From Marchantia polymorpha subsp. ruderalis (taxonomy: Eukaryota; Streptophyta; Marchantiopsida; Marchantiales; Marchantiaceae), in assembly GCA_037833965.1 (NCBI GenBank), contig AP031352.1, forward strand, positions 8,226,501 to 8,290,500: 64,000 nt of DNA. The letters are read 5' to 3'. A program made the position numbers and the translations under genes. A model generated the notes under the pieces. That model was not told where the DNA came from. It made no database searches and saw only the letters and a program-made list of their open reading frames with translations. Within the stretch, counting starts at the first letter, position 1, and every line of letters begins with the position of its first letter. Shown here one piece after another: positions 58,723 to 64,000 of the stretch.

Positions 58723-61191
58723 TGTAATAACCCACTAAGGGCTAAAACTGCAATAGTGTGGTAGAAAGTTCGAACCCACAGGGACAGAGGAACACATCAG
58801 GTACAAAGTGTCACGTTTAACAGACTATTGAGGAATTTAAATTCTCAGGCGACTGTCACTCCCAGAAATACTGCAAGTGTCCACTTGGAGCGCACTCGGA
58901 GGTCGCACAGTGCAGCGTAACACACACACACACGCCTGAAACTACAGAAACACAACCCAGAGATCCGTTAGGACCTCTACTCAAGATTTCAGGGGGAAAG
59001 TCTCTCGCGAGCACACTCAGCGAAGCTGCGGGTAGTGACTTCCAACTCCAGCTTTTACAACACTTCCACTAGCTTGCTGCTAGCGTAGGAAACCCGGTTT
59101 GGACTACCTACTTCGGATCGAAGTCACTCAGACGCGGTGAACAACACTCTCAACTCACAAAACGCGCAGAGAACACAGGTCCGCACTGAAGGACTCACTG
59201 AGAAACATTCCAGTGACACAATAACAGTCTATTGAAGAGTTTGATTTCTTAGGCACTTGTCATTCCCAGAAATACTACAGGGGTAACCTCAAAGGCATCT
59301 GCTGCAGCGTAACCTGAATTTACAACCAAGGCTTACACGAAGTAGCAAAACTTCACTTTGGCATTCAGGGGAAAAATCCCGAAGGAGTACAATCAGAAAG
59401 AAACACTCGAAGGTGTAGGGGCGAAACTGTTCAAGTATCTAACTAGTCACTGGCTCTAAGCATCGGCAGACACCCGCAGGTGCAGATCCGAACTACTCAA
59501 GTCTCTAACCAATGTGCTAGCTCTGAACATTCGGCCGAAGGCCTTCAGCTACAAAATGCGGAACGCTAAGTGGTAGCTCCTCTTGCGTGGTGACAGAACT
59601 AAGGACACAAACACGCAAAGAAAATGAGTTCCTGATCTGCACTTCCGAAATTGGGAAAGAACCCCAGGCAAAACGCTTGGAACTATTTTATACCTTCTAA
59701 GTCCTTACTAGCACTACACTGCACTACGCTACACGCCTGCACGGAACCACGCTACACTACACTCCGCGGAACTTGTGCTACGTCTCCTGCGCGACGGACT
59801 GCCGCGCACTACCTCTCTACCCTGCCAGTCTTCCGCTCGACTGCGCAGTCCCAACCGCTGCAACGCCGCGGACACCCCCACTTCGAGGGTGGACATGGTA
59901 TCCCGCGCCTTCGACAGAAAAGCGTCGAGCTTCTTCGCTACCTTCCGCCGACTCCTGCTGTCGCTTGTCAACAACCCGGCTGCGCGAAGTTCAAACTCAC
60001 GTAGTCTGAGTTTCTCCTGCGCCGCCACTTCCCAGTGGGCTTAGCCCTTGAGACAGTGGGCGACACGCCTTTCCGTCGCCGATTAAACTCTCACGCTCGA
60101 ATTGGCGAATTTGAACTCCGCGAGCGTACTACGCCGCGGACATGGGTGCGCAGCGCCGAAGGCGGATTTTCCGCCTTGCGCGGTACACTCGTTCGTACCG
60201 CTCCTCAGCCAATCCTCTTCTGCCTCGGCGCGCGTGTCAGCATGTCGGACAAAAGTTCAACTCCCGCCTGCGCGCAGGCGGACTCCTTTGCGGATTCTCC
60301 GCCGGCGCGGAACTTCATCCTCCTGTGCACAGGCGCTCGCCTGCGCGCAGGCGAAATCCGTCCGCGTCGATGCGTTGGCGCGGAAGGCGTTGACCGCGGT
60401 CAACCGACTCCGTCCAGACTGTCCGTTCCTTGTCTCTCCGTCGGCGCTCTCGCCGCCGCAACTCCGTCCGTCCAAGAGCGCATCCATCCGTCCCGTCCGT
60501 ACAGTCCGCACGGTCCGTACGGATTTTACTATTCTGGCGGCTCCTTGCTCGTCCGCGGCGTTGCGCTGGCGCAGAAGGCGCCGTACAATTTCTACCTCAC
60601 AAGGCGCATTTCTAGGGCACAAGGCGGATTTCCCGCCGACACCGAAGCGCTTGTGCACAGGCGCACGCCTGTGCGTAGGCAAACTTCGCGCCTACCTCAC
60701 AACCCTATTTTGTCTGTGCGCAGGCGGACTTCCTTCGTCCGCGCATAGGACAAAAATTCTCCGCCTGTGCGTAGGCGAAGAGCTGAGTATCTTACAACCT
60801 TCATAATTCCCGGAGTCCTCATCCGTTGTTGGCGTTCTTGGGCTCGTTGGAATCAGCGCATCGAGCTCTTTCCAACGAAACCCTAACTAAGTCAAGACGT
60901 TGGGGGGTTGACCTAAGTATGAAGGATTTCCCTACCGCCGCGGACGCAGCGCCGAAGGCGGATTTTGCGCCTTGCGCCGTAGGGATCCTAACTGCAGAGC
61001 TCGCAGGGAGGGTGGTGCCCTTCCTTACCGCTGCACCCAACTCCTAGATTCTACGAGGTTTCTCGAGAATTTCTGCAATCTTCCAAATTCACTCTGTTTT
61101 GATGCACCGAAGGCTATTCACATTGCTGTTGGGGTACAGTTTTCCAAAAATGTTTTAATTTCCTCAAAATTACCAAAAGTGGGGTACCACA
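58723..61191 (-). mobile_element. E2: internally deleted relative of E1
   Basis: 2,469 bp on the minus strand, with ends TGTGGTACCCCACT (at 61191) and AGTGGGTTATTACA (at 58723), flanked by the perfect 5-bp duplication GAACA. It matches the E1 leader (36585 to about 37,690) and the E1 C-terminal ORF plus trailer (about 44,720-46,079), with the ORF body deleted between them near a shared GAGCGTG. The mini-palindromes and one 130-140-bp module (about 60,795-60,900) are retained. It is a non-autonomous deletion derivative that either moved itself or was deleted after insertion. Confidence 0.85.
59729..60143 (-). pseudogene. Remnant of the E-family ORF in E2
   Basis: The equivalent of the E1 start ATG lies at 60143 (MSAA, then a stop codon, YARGVQI). 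After the deletion junction the C-terminal part is open to 59729: LREFELRAAGLL, LDAFLSKARDTMSTLE, LGLRSRAEDWQGRE, AECSVAWFRAGV, roughly 80% identical to E1. Two independent copies keeping this frame argue that the protein was once under selection. Confidence 0.65.
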
Positions 61192-61196
61192 GAACA

Positions 61197-61463
61197 ATTC
61201 CGCGACCAATTGTGGGAAGAAGTGTAAGGTTGAGCCCTCGTGCAAGGAACATAATAATATTTGGAGCATCGATGTCATGAACGTCATGACTTGTTCACGA
61301 GTTTCACGTCCATGACAAGTCTTGTTGCTTGTCGCACCAGTGTCATGACTCGTTCACATTTCGGACCACGAGTTCGTGACACTGAAGTAGTCGCTAATTG
61401 GCAACGAAGGTTCATTTGGGTTATTATAGTTAGCATTTTACTTCATCCGATCACATACGTCGT
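61197..61463. repeat. Fourth unit of the 345-bp array, right part
   Basis: Continues the unit broken by E2 and ends near CACATACGTCG. Beyond this the sequence matches the outer 3' flank of the O-methyltransferase genes. Confidence 0.9.
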
Positions 61464-62169
61464 TTCACGTCATGAAATTCTTGACTTGTTCTGAAGGACT
61501 GCGATTCTGACGGCCAAGAAAGGAAACCATTTTTTTTTCTCTCGGGTACCAAACCATTCACTTCATCTTAGGTCAGTGCAGCCACAACTATTATCGTGGG
61601 CTTGTCACCATTGATGACAACCTAGACCTTGTGCTGTCTTTCTTGATCGGACTTCAAAATGTTGAATGATTGCTCTCAGTCAACGCTCGAATCAACAGAA
61701 TCCAAGTAACTCTTGTCTTCGTATTTTGGTTGATATCGCGGAATGATGATTTGATGTTGATTTTGCTAGCAATCTTCTCTCTTCCTGTCGTCTCATCGAA
61801 AAGAGTCCTCTTGGTTTCAGACCATGGAAGCGTTCTTTGAAAGTTGGTTATTGTGTCAGATTTGAAATCAAGGCTATATACACATGATGTGCAGGAACGT
61901 AAGAGACAACTCCAGGAATTTAAGCTGTATTTTCTTGAAAGTTAAACTGATTAGAACAGCCACATTGCTAAAGATCAGAGTCGCTACCCGAGACCTCAGT
62001 ACGAGGTCTGTTAACTTGCTACCAGCTGTACTTGCAATAATTAAAACTACGGAAGTTTACAGTGGCAGCTTTTACAAGTGGGTAATGTCCATATCAGCAA
62101 TAGCACAGAGTTGGTTTATGGCTAAGAAGAATTTTATAATGAATAAAGTCCGGATTCAAATGGCGATAA
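61464..62169. other. 3' flank of O-methyltransferase gene 2
   Basis: The first 130 bp are homologous, in reverse complement, to the 3' flank of gene 1 near 53,030-53,130 (shared CTTTCTTGGCYGTCAGAAT). The rest has no recognised feature; open frames here are antisense or chance. Confidence 0.5.
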
Positions 62170-63586
62170 TCAATTCTTGTAAAATTCCAGAAGTGACAGA
62201 TTATCTGTTTGTGCAACAAGTTCAACTCTTTTGAATCCCGCATCAGCTGCAAGCCTCTTGAACTGGGACAGTGTACGTTCCCTTCCATTTGAGTTGATTG
62301 CCATCATTGAGATATCCATGCATAAGGAGATCTTAGTTACCGGGGATGGATCTGAGTTGTCTGACAACACGTAGTCGAGGTTGATGACCTTGCCATGAGG
62401 AGGTAAAGCTCTCCATACGTTTTTCAGTATCTTGACACATCGTTCGTCATCCCAATCATGCAAAATCCACTGTCCCCATCCCACAAAGAAAGATGAACTT
62501 AGCTCACCGACAATCACCCTGAAAAGCATTTAAAAAAATAAAATACTTTCGATATTGCAAATCCACACAATAAAGAGAGAAAAAGGTGGCAACCGATTCT
62601 GTGCAATCAGAAATCCTACTCAAGAATTACATCAGATCTTATACATTTTCAAGGCAAGAGCAAGATACAGACCTTCATGAATACAGCATCGGCTTCAGGC
62701 ACACTGGCAAAGAAGTCTCCACCAACGTGTTCCAAATCTGCAACACATATCGAAAGGCCAGAATGTAGAGAAAGCTGAGTTGATTCTTGTGGATATAGAG
62801 CTGTATATAACAGTGCGTACTATATGTCTGCAGTATGTATTGAGGGAGGAAGGGAGTGACAACCGTACTTGGCACTTGCAGCCCTTCGGCTACAACATGT
62901 GGTTGGTCGAAATTGATTCCGCGTATTTTCGGGTACTTGGACAGAATCATGGCCAAAGTAGCACCCAACCCACCTCCCACATCTACTAATGAGGTCAAGG
63001 TCTCAAAGCCTCTGTACTTCTTTAGTAATGCCGAAATTTCTATGTGTGTGTGATCATGCATGGCTTTATTAAAAAGCTTGTCAAATCTAGTATCGGTTGC
63101 AGCGTACTCGAAGGATTTCATCCCATGAACAAGAACGTGAGGCTCCACATTCTCATCCAGAACTGGCATGTGAAGGTATTGAAAGGTTGGTACGAAAACA
63201 GGATCAGTACACAGAAGAAGAAATGGAGCTATCGAAACTCCATCTTCGTTATCAGTGAAATACTTGAGAGTTGAAGTGGATCCATAACTCCTCTGAGGAC
63301 AGTCGGAGTCATTGCCATTCTTCGATACAATCTCTGTCACGATGTTGTTCGATGCCAAGACTCTCAAGATGCGATCCAAATTTGTAGCATCTGGACAGCG
63401 GTCCGAGAGCTTGGTCGCAATGTCTTCAGCTGTAAGCTCAGCTCCAGAACCTGCGTCCAGCAAAATTTTGGGTACACCTAAATTCACAGCAGCTTTCAAA
63501 CTGAACGGGAGGGCAAGCATCATAACTAACTCCAAAGCTTTCAGTCTCTCAGCTTCGTCATCTCCCAGGTTCTGCTGTTGGCTCAT
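62170..63586 (-). CDS. Plant O-methyltransferase 2 (COMT-like, class II)
   Basis: Same function class as gene 1; substrate unknown. Exons in transcript order 63586-62869, 62737-62673 and 62469-62170, giving 360 residues. Motif order: MSQQQNLGDD, LPFSLKAAVNLGVPKILLDA, SAM motif LVDVGGGLGATL, GINFDQPHVV, WILHDWDDERC (catalytic His about 265), GKVINLDYVLSDNSD, SLLEFYKN. Exon 1 protein is about 75% identical to gene 1, with changes concentrated in the N-terminal and mid segments that line substrate pockets in this family. Exon 2 is identical in DNA and intron 1 is the same length (131 bp) with only about five differences. No disabling mutation seen. Confidence 0.95.
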
Positions 63587-63704
63587 TTTTAGAACTGGTG
63601 AGCTATCGAACTCGAGTGTTGGTCGTTGCAGGTGTGATCAGGTGCACTTCTATGCAGGAAAGTGGAGCATCAAATGATCTTAGAAGGAACCCATTACAGC
63701 CGCC

Positions 63705-63711
63705 TTATATA
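63705..63711 (-). promoter_or_regulatory. TATA box of O-methyltransferase gene 2
   Basis: TATATAA on the minus strand, within the promoter block conserved with gene 1. Confidence 0.7.
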
Positions 63712-63930
63712 TCATCCGATTTCGCAATCACCTTGGGTCAGTAAGTCCCGATGTTACAGTCCACGACGTATCCAAGGCGAAGAATCAACCGAAGATGCTA
63801 TCTTCTGCAATCTTCTTCACAGCCCTCCCAGTGCTGAGATATAGTGAAGTGGACCTGGAAAGCACAATATAATATGTGCAAAAATATATTTATTTCAAGT
63901 GTAGGAGACAATCTGTATATGATATACATG

Positions 63931-63983
63931 ATCTTGAATTTCAGGATTGGATATACTGTATATCCAATCCTGAAATTCAAGAT
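63931..63983. repeat. Perfect 26-bp inverted repeat with 1-nt centre
   Basis: Arms 63931-63956 and 63958-63983 are perfect reverse complements around a single T at 63957; the arm begins ATCTTGAATTTCAGG. Same architecture as the palindromes at 6442-6522. Confidence 0.95.
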
Positions 63984-64000
63984 AAGGCAGTGTTTTACAA

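Noticed and set aside
57753..61494. Four near-identical 77-codon ORFs as a gene family
   Set aside because: They are copies of one 345-bp tandem unit; the diverged homologue beside O-methyltransferase gene 1 does not keep the frame, so there is no evidence of selection.

Overview
This is nuclear DNA of a land plant. Multi-exon GT-AG genes for a plastid-targeted phosphoglycerate mutase, an XCT/FAM50 protein, two plant-type O-methyltransferases and a very long coiled-coil protein lie among AT-rich spacers and nested transposons. A bryophyte, most likely a liverwort related to Marchantia, is my best guess. It rests on the mobile-element ORF, which I recall (not verified) as a repeated hypothetical protein of Marchantia, and on a captured mitochondrial intron maturase. 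No sequence search was possible.

Layout. 1-7.8 kb: AT-rich spacer with tandem duplications and striking near-perfect palindromes. 7.8-18.25 kb: GC-rich 5' island and a four-exon gene (+) for a 1,779-residue coiled-coil protein. 18.25-22.1 kb: spacer with one protein-like but unassigned stretch. 22.1-25.1 kb: seven-exon plastid dPGAM gene (-), with a GC-rich upstream island to 27.1 kb. 27.1-29.7 kb: AT-rich spacer. 29.7-32.7 kb: twelve-exon XCT gene (-). 33.7-48.1 kb: nested mobile DNA. The outer layer is a decayed Ty1/copia retrotransposon (LTR and primer-binding site on the left, reverse transcriptase/RNase H, polypurine tract and LTR on the right). Within it are a hAT-type MITE and a 9.5-kb GC-rich element (E1), and E1 was itself hit twice by about 2-kb LTR-like elements (L1, L2), each with its own 5-bp target duplication. 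48.1-51.3 kb: AT-rich spacer. 51.3-63.7 kb: two O-methyltransferase genes pointing tail to tail. Between them lie a hAT-like element carrying a mitochondrial group II intron maturase fragment, a 345-bp tandem array derived from O-methyltransferase 3' flank, and E2, an internally deleted relative of E1 inserted in that array with a clean 5-bp duplication.

The most unusual content is the E family: TG...CA ends that form a 14-bp inverted repeat, a 5-bp target duplication, one long coiled-coil ORF, no recognisable reverse transcriptase or transposase, and dense mini-palindromes. Removing L1 and L2 with one copy of each target duplication restores reading-frame continuity of the E1 ORF. That fixes the order of events: E1 first, L1 and L2 later.

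The host genes are unrelated in function (glycolysis, RNA/circadian regulation, methylation, structural coiled coil) and show no sign of operon-like organisation. The O-methyltransferase pair is a local inverted duplication with signs of gene conversion.
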